A stretch of 64,000 bases of DNA, from NCBI GenBank assembly GCA_021464415.1, contig CM038469.1, positions 9,898,501-9,962,500 on the forward strand. The letters are read 5' to 3'. Positions 34,292 through 45,355 of the stretch are shown piece by piece. Made by a program: the position numbers and the translations under genes. The stretch is from Lonicera japonica (Eukaryota; Streptophyta; Magnoliopsida; Dipsacales; Caprifoliaceae). Position 1 is the stretch's first letter, and each line of letters begins with the position of its first letter. The notes beneath the pieces are model-generated. The model saw only the letters and a program-made list of their open reading frames with translations. It was not told where the DNA came from and searched no databases.

Positions 34292-36186
34292 GAAGTGAAG
34301 GAGATTTCTAATTCAGATCACATGGTCATGTTCTCTAAGCCTAAAGAGTTGTGCTCCTATTTACTTGAGATTGTTGCAAAATACAATTGATGATCGATTG
34401 TGTTTAATTACCTAGTGTCATATACATTTGATTAGTCTGATCTTTTGGGTCAGACATATATGATTTTATGTAACTAAAGTTGTATGGAGCATGTCACTAG
34501 GTAATAGGTTGCTTGAATAAAAAGGGAATAAATATAGTTATGTTTATGCATCTTCTTATAGATGGCATATATATATATGATCAGTGTATATGCAATAGCA
34601 AGTGTTGTGATATTTAATTTTTTCATTACTTTTTTTTTCATAATGGATTACTTGTTTGCTTTGGAGAATAAATAATCTAATGTGTATGGTCTTGAATATT
34701 TAAACTAGTTGTTTTTTTTTATTGTTCTAACAACTAAGAATCATCAGTTTTGAGCTTAAATTTAAGTGGTTAAAAATGCATATCTTCTCATAGAGCATGA
34801 AAATTGCACAAGTTGGAGGCTCATCCCTCCCATATTATATATATATATTCTATCTTTCAAAACAAAGTAGATAGAGGACCAACTTTCTCATAATTTCATT
34901 AATTATTTTAGAAAATGTTGAATTCGATCTTATTGTGGGTGGCCTAAATCTGACCAAGCCCAGAATGAATTTATAGACAATGGAATCGTCCCAAAGCTGG
35001 CATAATCGGTAATAGATACTAAAAGGTGGCGGATGAATAGTAAATTTGTAGAATGGATGAGACTGAGTTTTTTGGGTTGTATGGGTAGGTTCCCATGGTG
35101 GCTATTATTCCCAGTCCAGTGGTATGTCCTCCCTTGGTGTGTGTTGATGTTTCTTTCTTTTTTTCAAATGCTTGTTACATGGATCATTTTCTTAGAGTCC
35201 CCCTTATCTTGTGCTATCCCTTTTTATTTATAATCATAGAATTATGATTACAATGCTCAGCTAGGTTAAGAATCAAAATGACAAAAAAGGACATTGCTTA
35301 ATCAGCAATTCCCCCCCTCCTTACGTGTGTCGTGCGTCCTTATCCAGAGGAAAATGGTACTTTACAGGTGTAAGAGTTTCATTCGTTAGAATGCCCATAT
35401 TGGCAACTAACACTAGTAGTACCCTCCCTTACAGGTGTCACATCTTCATTCGTCAACGCGCCCATCTCGGCGTCACCATTCCCTGCCTAGCTCAAAGCTA
35501 TACTCAGCTGGCGCATCACACGTGGTCAGCAAATCTTAAATTATTTATCCCGGTCCTGTTGGATGTGCCTCGCCTTTTCATCTGTGGGCTGACTCCTTTA
35601 GGCTTAGGCTTGGGTCTTGGTATTCGACCCAAGTTGACATTCTGAAATTATGCTCCCACACTTATCATGGTTATTGTTCATTAATACCAAAAGTCAAAAA
35701 TGTTCTTGTCATTGAAAAATTGCAACTGATCTCCTTAATTTAACTGAGACTATTATTTCTAATGAAAATTATCTGAAGAGTGGTTTTTGTTGATCCTAAA
35801 AATTATTTATTACAAATTGTGTTCATAATAATGCTAACTAAAAGGGTACAAGTCCAGATGGAGCGCTCTTCTAGTACGAGTAGTCCATTTGGGCTCTGGT
35901 ATGGTATTATTGTTTACGTGCACTGCCTAGTCCATTTGAATATAAAAGATTTGTGTTAGAAGAACTAATTACTTTATTGTTCTTGAATATGAGATTTGTG
36001 TGCTTAAAGGATTAATTAATATATTATTAATTGACATGTGGTGCCATTGTTGATTTGTTGTAACTACTTTTCCTTTTTTTTCCAGGATTAATTTTTTGGT
36101 AATGTACCGTATCATACCGATATTTTGGTGTACCAAAAGTTTTGGTATGACAATGGTAATAGATTTTGGCATACCAAATTTTTGAT
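34292..36186. other. Stretch without an identifiable gene
   Basis: AT-rich to 34990. 35300-35650 is less AT-rich with ORFs in several frames but no recognisable family. 36090-36200 has repeated ttttggtatrcca and tatggtatgg motifs, possibly the decayed end of a TIR element. Confidence 0.45.
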
Positions 36187-36347
36187 ATGGTGTACAATAT
36201 ATTCGATATGGTATGGTATTATATCAAATCTAGCCTTAATAATACATATCATTATACCTATACTATTAATAAAGCGCGATGAAGATTTTTGGTGTGCCAG
36301 TTGAATTACCAAGATACCCCTCTTTGTTAGGAAAAGAAATAAAATAT
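36187..36347. repeat. Left copy of a ~155-bp flank duplication (Helitron-like 5' end)
   Basis: It starts tatggtatggtattatatca and ends gaaaagaaataaaatat at the LTR border. A matching copy lies at 49907-50060, on the far side of the large LTR element. The text ctatactattaataaagcg ... ttgaattaccaagatacccc resembles the 5' ends I recall from plant Helitrons. Confidence 0.75.
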
Positions 36348-37210
36348 TGTGAGAATCCGGACCCTCGGCTCCAGAAGAAGGATAGTCCTCGCGTTCTCGA
36401 GTTTTCTTTGTTTTAAAGGAAAATGTGTTTTGTAGAGTCGCCAGTTTGTTTTACGAGAAAACAAACAAAAGATCGTACGAAAGACAATTCGAAAACAAAT
36501 TATCTTTTATACGTTTAAAACTAGGGATTCATTGAAAAATTGCTTTGCTAGGGTTCGGAAACTACATTACATATTAGGAAGGTGTTAAGCACCCAATTCG
36601 CCCTTTCGGTCTCTTAATGGATCATGTATTTAATTATTATTTTAGATATCTTGCAAGTAGTTTGAATAATTTTTCGAATAGTCCTTTCCAGATAAATTTA
36701 GTTTAAAACAGTATTTTGAAATCAGACTCGAGCTTTGCGAGCGCCTACGTATTCATTAGTATAATGAAATCAGAGTCTCGTAGTTCCGTTTATTTGGAAA
36801 CTATTTTTGTATTTTTGTTTTATTTTGAGAACGTGTCAAAACATATTTTAGATTTTGTGTAAAACTTAGAAAGGACTTATTTAGAAAACAATGAACTTCT
36901 TCGCAAGTTATTTAATTTCCTGTATTAAAACTAGTATTTTAAATGCAGTATTAAAATTCAAAAATGTTGTAGAAAGACGTACCTGATGCGCTTAAAGAAG
37001 AAATAAAAAGCTTGCCTTGATTTCTCCTTCTCTCTCTAGAGCTTTCTCTCACTAGCCTTCTCTCTTATTAACATTCTCTCACTAACTTTCTCTCTCTAAC
37101 TTTCTTTCTCTAGAAATTCTCTAAAAGAAGAGACTCTCTAACAATTTTGAAAAAACTTCACCTTACTAAAAACACTAATGAGTGTTGATGATCCCAAATG
37201 ACACCCCAAG

Positions 37211-37430
37211 GTCCTATTTATAGGAAAAATTCCGCCAAAAACACTCCAAAATAAGCCAACCGCAGAAAGTAGCCGCAGGGGGTGCGACTGGGGCCTGCGG
37301 TTAGGGGATGCGGCTGGGGCGTGTGGCTGAGGCATGCAGTTAGAGGATGCGGTTGGGTCGTGTGGTTAGGTGCCAACCGTACGGCTGGTAGGTAGCCGTA
37401 CGGTTGGGGCTGCGGTTGGCTCACAAAAAT
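37211..37430 (-). promoter_or_regulatory. 3' LTR promoter module: palindrome cluster plus TATA
   Basis: On the minus strand the TATA sequence cctataaataggac covers 37211-37224. Upstream of it (37256-37420) lie about eight units of tgcggttgggg type and two CCGTACGG palindromes (gccaaccgtacggctgg, agccgtacggttgg). The same layout is repeated at 39460, 43510 and 48460. Confidence 0.7.
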
Positions 37431-38119
37431 GCACAAGTTGATCCTCGTCCTAGTAAGAGAAGAGGCAACAATGGTCATATCAAATTCCTGACGGGTCTAA
37501 AATTGGAGCCTTTCCTAACGGTCTTCTGTATGCATGATGACTCAAGACTAAATGCAATATGCCCAGTTTACCAGAATTCACACGAGAGTTGTGGATTGGG
37601 GTGTTCACAGACCCTCTAATCCCGGGATTCTTGCCTGCAAGAATTCTGGGACGATAAGAAGACAACGATTCACGACTCTCGGGTGAATCTCAATGCATTG
37701 GTACTTGAATCAAAATATACCCTTCTGGCTCATGAATTTCATTGTGTCTCAGGCGATGCAATCCACGATCGCCCCTTTCCTTTTGGCTAGGCGACACGAT
37801 ACATCAATCTTTTCTTCCGCCTACCCTTAGTGGCACACTACCCTCGGCGTACAGGACTTTCGACCAATCGTGTAAGGAGTTTAGACATTTTGCTGAATCG
37901 AAATGATTATTGCAAAAAAAGTATTTTCAAAGGTTTTCCATCTTCTAGGGAGAAATGAAAAAATGATTTTTGTCTTATTGACATATCCCTTCGTGGGGAT
38001 TGGTGCTTAAAAAGAGAAGATTCCCACTATGGGGAATGTGTGGATAAAGTTATTCTCTTTATAAGGAATGTGTGGTAAAGGTTATTTCCCTTCGTGGGAA
38101 AAGGGGATCGAAGAAAATT

Positions 38120-38625
38120 TTCATCATGGGGAATGCGAAGAATTCCTATCTCTGAGGAATTCGGAAAATTTCCTTCATGGGGAACACATGGAGTCGTTAT
38201 TTCCTTTCATGGAGAAAGTGATTTCGGAGAAATTCCCATCGTGGGGAATATGAAAAATTCCTACCTTGAGGAATTCGAAAAATTCCCTTCGTGGGGAACA
38301 TGTGGAGTCTTTATTTCCCTTCGTAAGGAAGGTGATTTCGGAGAAATTCCCATCGTGGGGAATGAGAAGAATTCCTATCTTTGAGGAATTCGGAAGATTC
38401 CCTTCGCGGGGAACACGTGGAGTCGTTATTTCCCTTCGTGGGGAAAGTGGTTTTGGAAAAATTCCCATCGTGGGGAATGCAAAGAATTCTTACCTTGAGG
38501 AATTCAGAAACTTCCCTTCGTGAGGAACACGTGGAGTCGTTATTTCCCTTCGTGGAAAAAGTGGTTTTGAAAAAATTCCCATCGTGGGGAATGCGGAGAA
38601 TTCCTATCTCTGAGGAATTCGAAAA
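38120..38625. repeat. 114-bp tandem array of hairpins in the 3' LTR (four units)
   Basis: gagtc landmarks at 38191, 38305, 38420 and 38534 give a 114-115-bp period. Each unit contains small inverted repeats: ttccc-ttcgtg-gggaa, attccc-atcgtg-gggaat, and gaattcc-(9 nt)-ggaattc. Open frames across it are repeat artefacts. Confidence 0.85.
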
Positions 38626-39405
38626 ATTCTACTGATACTGAACACTGCTTTATTGATTTTTCAAAATTGATTGCTAGAGAGAATTGCTTGCAAGTTGAAG
38701 TGCTTTTTATTTTCCATTTCTTTTCACCCTCAGTTTTGACCTTTGGCATAATTGGGAATCAGACTTTTTGAATCAACTTTTCCTATAAGCTTTTGGACCG
38801 CTGTGCATTGATTTTCGGGATTTGGTGTCTCTCTATCCTCAGTTTTCCTCTCTTCGGTCATGGGGATAGAATTTCTCTTTCGAATTCTCACTTATCCTTG
38901 AGCTACCCTCTGATTTTTCACAGGGAAGATGCTGGTCCTGTATCGTTTTCTATTTTTCGATACCCTTATTGCTCCCTCTTTTGTTTATCTGGCCTTTTTA
39001 TTTTGGGCTTTCGAATTTTTCTTGCTTTTTTCTTTCTTTGCTTTTTCCAAACAGGAGCCTTACTCACCTAAGATGTTGCCCTCCGCCTTTTTGGCACAGC
39101 TGTCACCCTTAGTGTGGCTCTCCCTGTCGGTTTTTCTTTTATTTTTTTTCACTTTTTCCTTTCTTGGACCAACGGGATTTTCCCCTTTTCTACTCTTTCA
39201 ATTTTTTCTGGTACCCGATTCCTCTTTTACACCTTCCCTGTTTATCAATCAGATTCGAGCCTTTCGAAAAATAGATTCATCCTTTTGAATTTTTGTTCCT
39301 CCACAGACTTTAGAGTACCAAACTTTAGATTTTGATCAGCCATTTCGTGCGTGTGTCTGAGTCTTGGTCCTTTTGTATCGGGAGAAGTTGATTCACAGTC
39401 CGTCA

Positions 39406-39427
39406 TTCCCCCCCCCCCTTTTTTAAT
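39406..39427 (-). other. Polypurine tract of the large element
   Basis: On the plus strand ttcccccccccccctttttt, which is a run of A then G on the element strand, directly abutting the LTR border. Confidence 0.65.
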
Positions 39428-39454
39428 CAAATTTAGTAAAAAATGAGGGGTAGC

Positions 39455-39560
39455 CGCAGGGTATTACCCCCCAGCCGTACGGCTGGCAGCCAACCGCACG
39501 GTTCGGGGCTAGCGGTATGGTTGGTTAGCCTGCGGCTGGCTCCTGTTTCCTATAAATAGA
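39455..39560 (+). promoter_or_regulatory. Promoter module of the antisense PMD gene
   Basis: tagccgcaggg, cagccgtacggctggc, agccaaccgcacggttcgg, agcggtatggttgg and gcctgcggctggc are followed by tataaataga at 39551-39560. The ATG lies 107 bp downstream of the TATA box after a CT-rich leader. Confidence 0.7.
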
Positions 39561-40857
39561 GACCTGTTTTGCTCATTCTCTTCACTTCCTCTTGTAGTTT
39601 CTCTCTCTAGCATATATTTTTTGACTATCAAAAACTATTAGCGAGTGTTCTCTACTAGCGTGAGTGATGGCGTTTGCGAGACTTCTATCGATGATGGGGG
39701 GCCCACCGGAGGGCGGGGAGGCGCCGGAGCTGCTCCCGGGGGCTGAGGTGGAGGCTATTATAGCTACGATGGATGGGCGCCTAATTTGCGCTCGACATCA
39801 CGACGACTGGGATGGTGTGGCATGGGAGGGGCCACTGGGGGCAGACGGGTCGCTACAGCAGCGATGTACTGCGATGTGCCATTGATCTCACTGGGAGAGG
39901 GACGGTAGTGGCTGCTGATGGAGCCTGCGGCCCACGAGATTCGTCGCCAGACTCGGGTATGCTTTGATTTTAAGCTTAGTGATATTTTCTTGAAAAAATG
40001 CAATGACATGGTATGCATGAAATGTGATAAACTTAATAATTACTTGCCATTGTAGACATACTTAACATAGCTTATTTTTTTAAAATATTTATTACCCAGC
40101 ATTAATTTAAAGAGTGAGTCATAAAATTTATTAAAATATATGATGTAACAGAGGATTGGACGTTGCCGTGGTATTACACGTGCTGCTCCCGAGCTCCGAG
40201 ACCAGCTACCCCCGTTGGTGAGGGCATATCTGAGCCCGACTCCTTTCGGGCGGTTTATCGAGGTGCTGTCGGGTGGAGAGTTCCAGTGATCGATGAGCCT
40301 GCTGACAGTGATCGATGGTGGGACACGACGCACACATTCCACTAGACTTGGGGAGATATGACGTTGACCTTGGAGGACGTGTTTGCTTTGACGGGATTGC
40401 CGTTTAGTGGAGAGGCCCTGGCACCCAACCCACGGGTACGGATCACGCTGGATGGGATGGGAGCAGCGCTGGGGTCGGGGCCTAGCCGGATAGTAGCGGA
40501 TGGGATATCCCACACGGCGATGGTGCAACACATCGAGGCAGAGAGCACGAGGTTTGGGGATGGACCGATGACACACCAGGAGGTGTAGCAGCTGTCTCGG
40601 TGTTTTCTGCTATTGGTCTTGCACGACTTCTTCTACGCACGTGGCGGCGATAACTTGTGGCTATGGTGGTTGCCGTACCTGTGGTTCTTCGACCAGCTGT
40701 ACGCATTTGCATGGGGAGGATACGTGCTGGCGGTGCTGTACGAGTCGATGGACTTGGTGTGTCGGCACATGGAGCTTAACCATCGTGGGTTGGTCACACT
40801 TTGGGAGGTAATTAATTAAATTAAATTATCGGTTTGTCGTTTACGAAAAAATGTGAT

Positions 40858-40957
40858 TGTTAATAAAAATGTGATGGTTTAATAAAAATGCGATGGTTTA
40901 ATAAAAATGTGATGATTTAATAAAAATGTGATAATTTAATAAAAATGTGATAATTTG
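40858..40957. repeat. ~19-bp tandem repeat in an intron of the PMD gene
   Basis: Five copies of aaaaatgtgatggtttaat with slight variation, between the second and third exon blocks. Confidence 0.85.
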
Positions 40958-41699
40958 CGACAGATGTGGTTTATAGCCCATACCCAGCAGGGCATAGGGC
41001 AGATTCAGTTGCACCCCACTCATGCTGATGACTTCCCACTATTCAAACGGTTCTATAGTGGGAATCTTGATAGAGTATACCGGTACCTGACACCGGATTT
41101 GAGCGCTGGTGACGTGTCTGGGCTTCAGGTTGAGTAGGTATAATTAAAATATTTGCGTGATTAAATCAAATTAATTTAGTAAAATTTGTAAAAATTTAAC
41201 TTATTATATCATTACAAAACAGGTGCAGTGGAGCCCATGGCCCGCATTTGTTGCTCAGCAATGGGGGTACGTTGATGCTTTGGTGGCGGCGCGTTCGAGA
41301 TGGCTCTTCGCCCACGAGTATGGAGTCGCTTTCTACTTGGGAGAGCGGGTGATTCGGCAGCACACCCCGACGTTGGGAGTGATGGTGCCGGTGTAGCCTC
41401 CAACTGCGATGAGGCGGCCAGGGTTGTTATCTGTGGAGGAGCGAGCGGTGTTCATGGCTGGAGTCCCGTGCAAGGGGTTTTTGATGAATGGGAATTACAA
41501 GTTGTTCGCGCAGCGGTACTTGATGCGGGAGATGAAAGGAGTGCATGGACGAGTATTTTATGCTAGGTATGCGGCACTTGGAGGGGACCCGTTGTACATC
41601 CGGGGGCAGCTGTACATATCCTAGCGGGTGCCTTATCAGCATGTGCCGGCCCCGAACAGGAGGGCCAAGGGTATTACTAATTCGGATGATGAAGATCCG

Positions 41700-41730
<31 letters not shown>
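41700..41730. repeat. (GA)n microsatellite in the PMD reading frame
   Basis: About 14 GA units encode an Arg-Glu repeat within the acidic tail. Confidence 0.85.
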
Positions 41731-42971
41731 GCAGAGCCACAGTTAGCGGAGGGAGAGGATAAGGAAGCATCTGAGGAGGTGCCGTTGGGGAATAGGAATG
41801 GTGGGGGCACACCTATGGAGCCTGGAATATCTGAGGGAGGACCTGCTGCAGCAGCTGTATCACCTGGACGGGGGAGGGGGTGAGAGGAGGGAGGAGCCCG
41901 AGAGGGGGGAGAAGTCAAATGTCGAGGTCGTCCATTCCACCATCCATGGCGGGGAGGACTCTTGAGATGTCCGCTGAGGCGGTAGTATAGGTGATCGAGC
42001 AGTTACGGACGCCGAAGGGGCGGGGATCTTTTGGTCGCGGGTCTGTGTCGGGCTTATCACCTATGTTTGGGCCGGGGGACATGGATTAGGCTCAGCATGT
42101 CTCCTTCACGCCGTTGTTGCGTACTCATGTAGGGTCTCCTAGCGCCAGGTCCGTTGGCTTGAGGCCTTATTCACTGTCCACGCCATCATCGGGTGCTGCT
42201 CGCGGGATTGTTTTTCGAGATGTAGGAGAGATGGCATCTCGATTGGGAGTGGAAGCGGGCATAGGTCAGGCTTCGGCGGGTGAGGGAGGTGACAAGGGGA
42301 AGGGGAAAGAGGTGGCGCCATAGTCGGAGATGATGGAGGAGTCTGAGGAGGATGTCCCCCCGGCGGGTGTAGGGGTTGGCGGAGCCGAGGCAGGTCCATC
42401 TCATGGTGGTGCGTCGACATATTACTTGGTCCCGGAGTACCCGCGAGATATTCCTTACATGGATTTCGGGCGACTGAAGCAGTACCAGATCCTCGACATG
42501 CCCGTGGACGACGAGCAGATGGGAGCCTTGGCGCATGTCTCGGATGAGGATGTATGATTGTTATTTACAAAGTGTTTAAAGTATGATACCTATGCAGTGA
42601 TTATAATGAATGACATGATTGTTTTTTGATAGATGGGTTTGTTCCGGCTTCGAGAGGTGGCCGAGTTGCTGAGGAGCTATTTTAACACGTACGGGTTGCT
42701 GACGTTCGCGGCCCCCTTCCAGACGAAGTACATGGGGAGATATAGCAAACGCTTGGCGGGTGACACGACAGCTACCTATCATCAATCTTGTTCGCGGTCT
42801 CGATCGGAGGCGCCTTCTCAGTTCATTCAGCAGTTGGGAAGTACTTCTAGGCTGGCTCTGCCTCCGCAGGGTCAAGGTCGCACAGCTTCGGAGAGTCCAG
42901 CAGAGAGCGTTGGTGAGACGGAAGCGATGCGACCTCGTACTATGGATCCTCACCCTTCTCTGCAGCGTTGA

Positions 42972-43504
42972 TGGTTTTAGTTTTTTGATGGTTCGATGGT
43001 GGTTTTAGGTTAAAAACTTCTTAATTTAGATTTATTTTGGTTTTTGAGAAAAACTTTTTAATTTAGTGGTTAATTTAAATGTATTTGTTTTTAGGAACAA
43101 GTGGTTTATTTAAGTTATTGGTGTGACTGATTTTAATTTATGAATAAAGTACTTATGTTTTTTGAAGAAAAAACGGGCTTGTGTGTGATGAGAATGTTAC
43201 AAAATTACTGTGAATGTAGTTGGAAAAAACGGTTACGTGGTATATGTCGACAAAGTTATTATAAAGTTGATTAAAAATGGTTAACTGTATGTGTTAGTAA
43301 AAGTATTACAAGTGTATGAGAGAAAATGGTTAAGTGTAATTGTTAGCAATATTATGATAAATTTAATTGCAAAAATGGTCAACTACATATGTTGGCAAGT
43401 AATTTTCAAATTTATATGCATGCAAAAATGGTTCGTTCTTCCTGAATAAACTCTGGCGACATTCGCATCATGATATATTATGAAGAAAGTTTGAAAAATG
43501 AAAA
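42972..43504. other. Spacer between the two antisense genes
   Basis: AT-rich, with repeated aaaatggttaa and tgtatgtgttrg snippets (43255-43400). No ORF of note. It probably holds the 3' end of the PMD transcript. Confidence 0.5.
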
Positions 43505-43646
43505 TTTTGACAATGGGGAAGAGCCAACCGTAGGTCCTACCTGCAAGGGGTAGCCGTACGGTTGGGAGCCAACGGTACGGTTGGCAAGCAACCGTACGGT
43601 TGGTGTCTAGCCGTGCAGTTGGCTTGTACCTTTTTGCTATAAATAG
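43505..43646 (+). promoter_or_regulatory. Promoter module of the DUF7745-like gene
   Basis: gagccaaccgtagg, tagccgtacggttggg, agccaacggtacggttgg, agcaaccgtacggttgg and tagccgtgcagttggc lie upstream of tataaatag at 43638-43646. The ATG at 43731 follows 85 bp downstream. Confidence 0.72.
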
Positions 43647-43730
43647 AGCGCGAATTTGTCCTTTTTTCCTCATTGAGTTCACTATTCATTCTATCTCTTT
43701 AGCCAAAATAGCTCTTATTTCTCTGTCATC

Positions 43731-44519
43731 ATGTCTACCTTTCATACCAGTGCTGCTTTTTCCCTTCTATCCGATTTTATGTCTTTAGCCGAGGCTGATT
43801 GTGGCCTCAACTGGGGTGACCTGAGCCATCTCCATCGCTGGTGTTCTCACGAGATCAACTGGTCTTTCCTCCTTGGTCTTGCTGAGTTTTGGGATCCTGA
43901 GGACCACTGTTTTCGCATCGGGTTAGATGAGCTGTGCCCGACGATTGAGGAGTTTACACTACTAATGCGCCAGGATGTTTCATGGCCACTGGCGTCCCTG
44001 CGAGATGCTAGGAGCCCTCGAGTTATGTTGGCCGAGTTGCTGGGTTTGAGGGAGAGTGAGTGCCGGCCTATGATAGTAGACGGACGGCTCCATCTACGTC
44101 ACTTGGTGGATTTTTTCATTCATCACGGTGATGATCCGGCTTACTATTCAGGTCGAACTTCTACTTGCATGATTTTTGCTTTTTTTGAGATGCTTTTGGT
44201 TACCGGTGATTCTATTCTGGTAGAGCCCCTGATTATTCGGGTCGTAGCTGAGGCCAGATGTGGTCATTTAATGACTCCCATTTTGTTGGCGAAGACATTG
44301 AATGGTTTAGATGCCTTGGTTCAGTCTCGGGTTGACCATTGTCAAGGTAGTCCATATCTGCTATATATGTGGGTGACTGAGAGATTCCGGTATCTAGAGC
44401 CTCGTCTTCCCTGGGATCCGCGAGATTTCTTTCCTCGCCCCAATTATGCTCTGATTCACCGCTTGTCATCATTTGAATGGGCTGTCCGTTTTTTTGAGTC
44501 CTCTTCTTCGATTCAATAG
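43731..44519 (+). CDS. DUF7745-like protein, antisense in the large element
   Basis: The frame encodes 262 residues from an ATG behind the TATA module. Motifs are GDLSHLHRWCSHEINWSFLL, LAEFWDPEDHCFRIGLDELC, PTIEEFTLLM, RHLVDFFIHHGDDP and FAFFEMLLVTGDSILVEPLI, ending RLSSFEWAVRFFESSSSIQ. The FWDPE..CF..G..EL.PT.EE...L core is what I recall as DUF7745, a family related to the plant mobile domain and common in transposable elements. Its biochemical role is unknown. A TAG at 44517 ends the frame. Sequence that looks like the continuation (GQLTRQFSVPLSVPLPLRDL to about 44964) follows in another frame, so the full-length ancestor was about 390 residues. It is clear of stops over 262 codons, unlike the neighbouring PMD gene. 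Confidence 0.6.
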   Translation: MSTFHTSAAFSLLSDFMSLAEADCGLNWGDLSHLHRWCSHEINWSFLLGLAEFWDPEDHCFRIGLDELCPTIEEFTLLMRQDVSWPLASLRDARSPRVMLAELLGLRESECRPMIVDGRLHLRHLVDFFIHHGDDPAYYSGRTSTCMIFAFFEMLLVTGDSILVEPLIIRVVAEARCGHLMTPILLAKTLNGLDALVQSRVDHCQGSPYLLYMWVTERFRYLEPRLPWDPRDFFPRPNYALIHRLSSFEWAVRFFESSSSIQ

Positions 44520-44964
44520 GAGATCCCGTAGTGGCGCATGAGGACTATGATTATGAGCATGGGTGGGCAGAACTACCTTCGGTTTCAAGGTTTGAGGGAG
44601 ACATATATTCTATATATCTGGGCAGTTGACGAGGCAGTTTAGTGTTCCTCTGAGTGTACCCCTTCCATTGAGAGATTTATTTTTAGTGGCTTTTCCCATT
44701 ACCCCGAGATTGGAGACGACCCTACAAGGTTTATGGTCCACCCGCTACACTCGACGGTTCCATGGAGGAGAGGTTGGTCTTACCCAGGCGACTTGTTCTG
44801 ATGTCGTGTTGCACATTTGGCATTGGGTTCGTCAAACCATTGAGCATGAGCCTATGATGATGAGATGGTTTCGGTTCGCCGATTCACGAGTGACGGATGA
44901 GACGGTTCTTGCTTCATATCATGCCATGGAACAAGAGAGGATCTTGTATTCTACTACTGATTGA
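44520..44964 (+). pseudogene. Out-of-frame C-terminal continuation of the DUF7745-like gene
   Basis: After the TAG, short open text in two frames (GGQNYLRFQGLRETYILYIW, then TRQFSVPLSVPLPLRDLFLV, LQGLWSTRYTRRFHGGEVGL, WRF-type MMMRWFRFADSR) ends at TGA 44962-44964. It reads as a natural C-terminal half separated by a stop and a frameshift, or by an unrecognised intron. Confidence 0.45.
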
Positions 44965-45355
44965 TGGTTTGATGGTTGATGGTTAGGTTTGATGGATGGC
45001 TTCTTTATGAAAGCGTTTTTGGGTTTAGGTAGGTAGGTGAAAGATATAGGGAAAGTATGTGGGAAATAATGTAAGTATGTTTTGATGTAGGTTGTTTTGT
45101 ATGAAAACCTTTGGTCATATATGGAAAATCTCTTTCTGCCCCTTTTTGCTTCCAAACGAATGAATCTTATTATAAGGAATAGACCGGGCCTAAAATTTTT
45201 ATTCATGTTGCCTACGTTTTCCCAGATGACGATTTTTTTTTGGGGCTCAGGTCTTCATAGTTCATGATTACAAGTGACAAATCTTCAATAACCATTTTCA
45301 ACATTCTCAATCACTGATTACAAATCCTCAATCTCTAGTTACCAATCTTCAATTT

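Larger units (their letters stand above)
36348..39405 (-). repeat. 3' LTR (about 3.06 kb)
   Basis: The right border is set just before the C/T run that is a polypurine tract on the minus strand, giving a start of TGACGGAC and an end of ATTCTCACA in element orientation. Homology with the other LTR runs from 36348 to about 38914. Beyond that the partner is missing. It contains a promoter module, a 114-bp tandem array and a gagtcgcca motif of the Tat/Ogre type (36435-36443). Confidence 0.75.
39667..42971 (+). pseudogene. Plant mobile domain (PMD, MAIN/MAIL-type) gene, multi-exon, broken
   Basis: Exon-like blocks lie at 39667-39956, 40152-40807, 40964-41128, 41223-42551 and 42633-42971, with GT/AG at the borders. 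The first begins MAFARLLSMMGGPPEGGEAP and has a frame change before 39956. The second has LRDQLPPLVRAYLSPTPFGR, then WWDTTHTFH, MTLTLEDVFALTGLPFSGEA and LWWLPYLWFFDQLYAFAWGG, the hallmarks of PMD proteins. The third and fourth continue with FPLFKRFYSGNLDRVYRYL, WLFAHEYGVAFYLGERVIRQ, FMAGVPCKGFLMNGNYKLFA, then an acidic and Gly-rich tail with an (RE)n run. PMD proteins act in the nucleus in silencing and development and also occur in transposons. Several stops and frame changes (about 40280, 40345, 40588, 41395, 41623, 41880) argue against function. Confidence 0.78.

Noticed and set aside
37138..37665. Several short Pro/His-rich ORFs on both strands within the LTR (and the matching set at 48729-49153)
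   Set aside because: They are the palindromic promoter repeats and U3 sequence read as protein; the same shadows appear in both LTRs.
38120..38625. CRISPR-like array
   Set aside because: The repeats are contiguous 114-bp units without unique spacers, in a plant LTR.
38068..38635. Overlapping ORFs of about 60-97 residues on both strands
   Set aside because: They are frames through the 114-bp hairpin array. The repeated peptides follow the DNA repeat and no frame has a start or a context of its own.
38793..39335. Hydrophobic ORFs of 73-119 residues that look like membrane proteins
   Set aside because: They lie in T-rich sequence inside the 3' LTR; TTT/TTC/CTT codons create false membrane segments. 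No family signature.
40040..42953. Long minus-strand ORFs (for example 40040-40576, 41427-41918, 42576-42953)
   Set aside because: They are antisense shadows of the GC-rich PMD gene. The plus strand has the recognisable domain and the splice signals.
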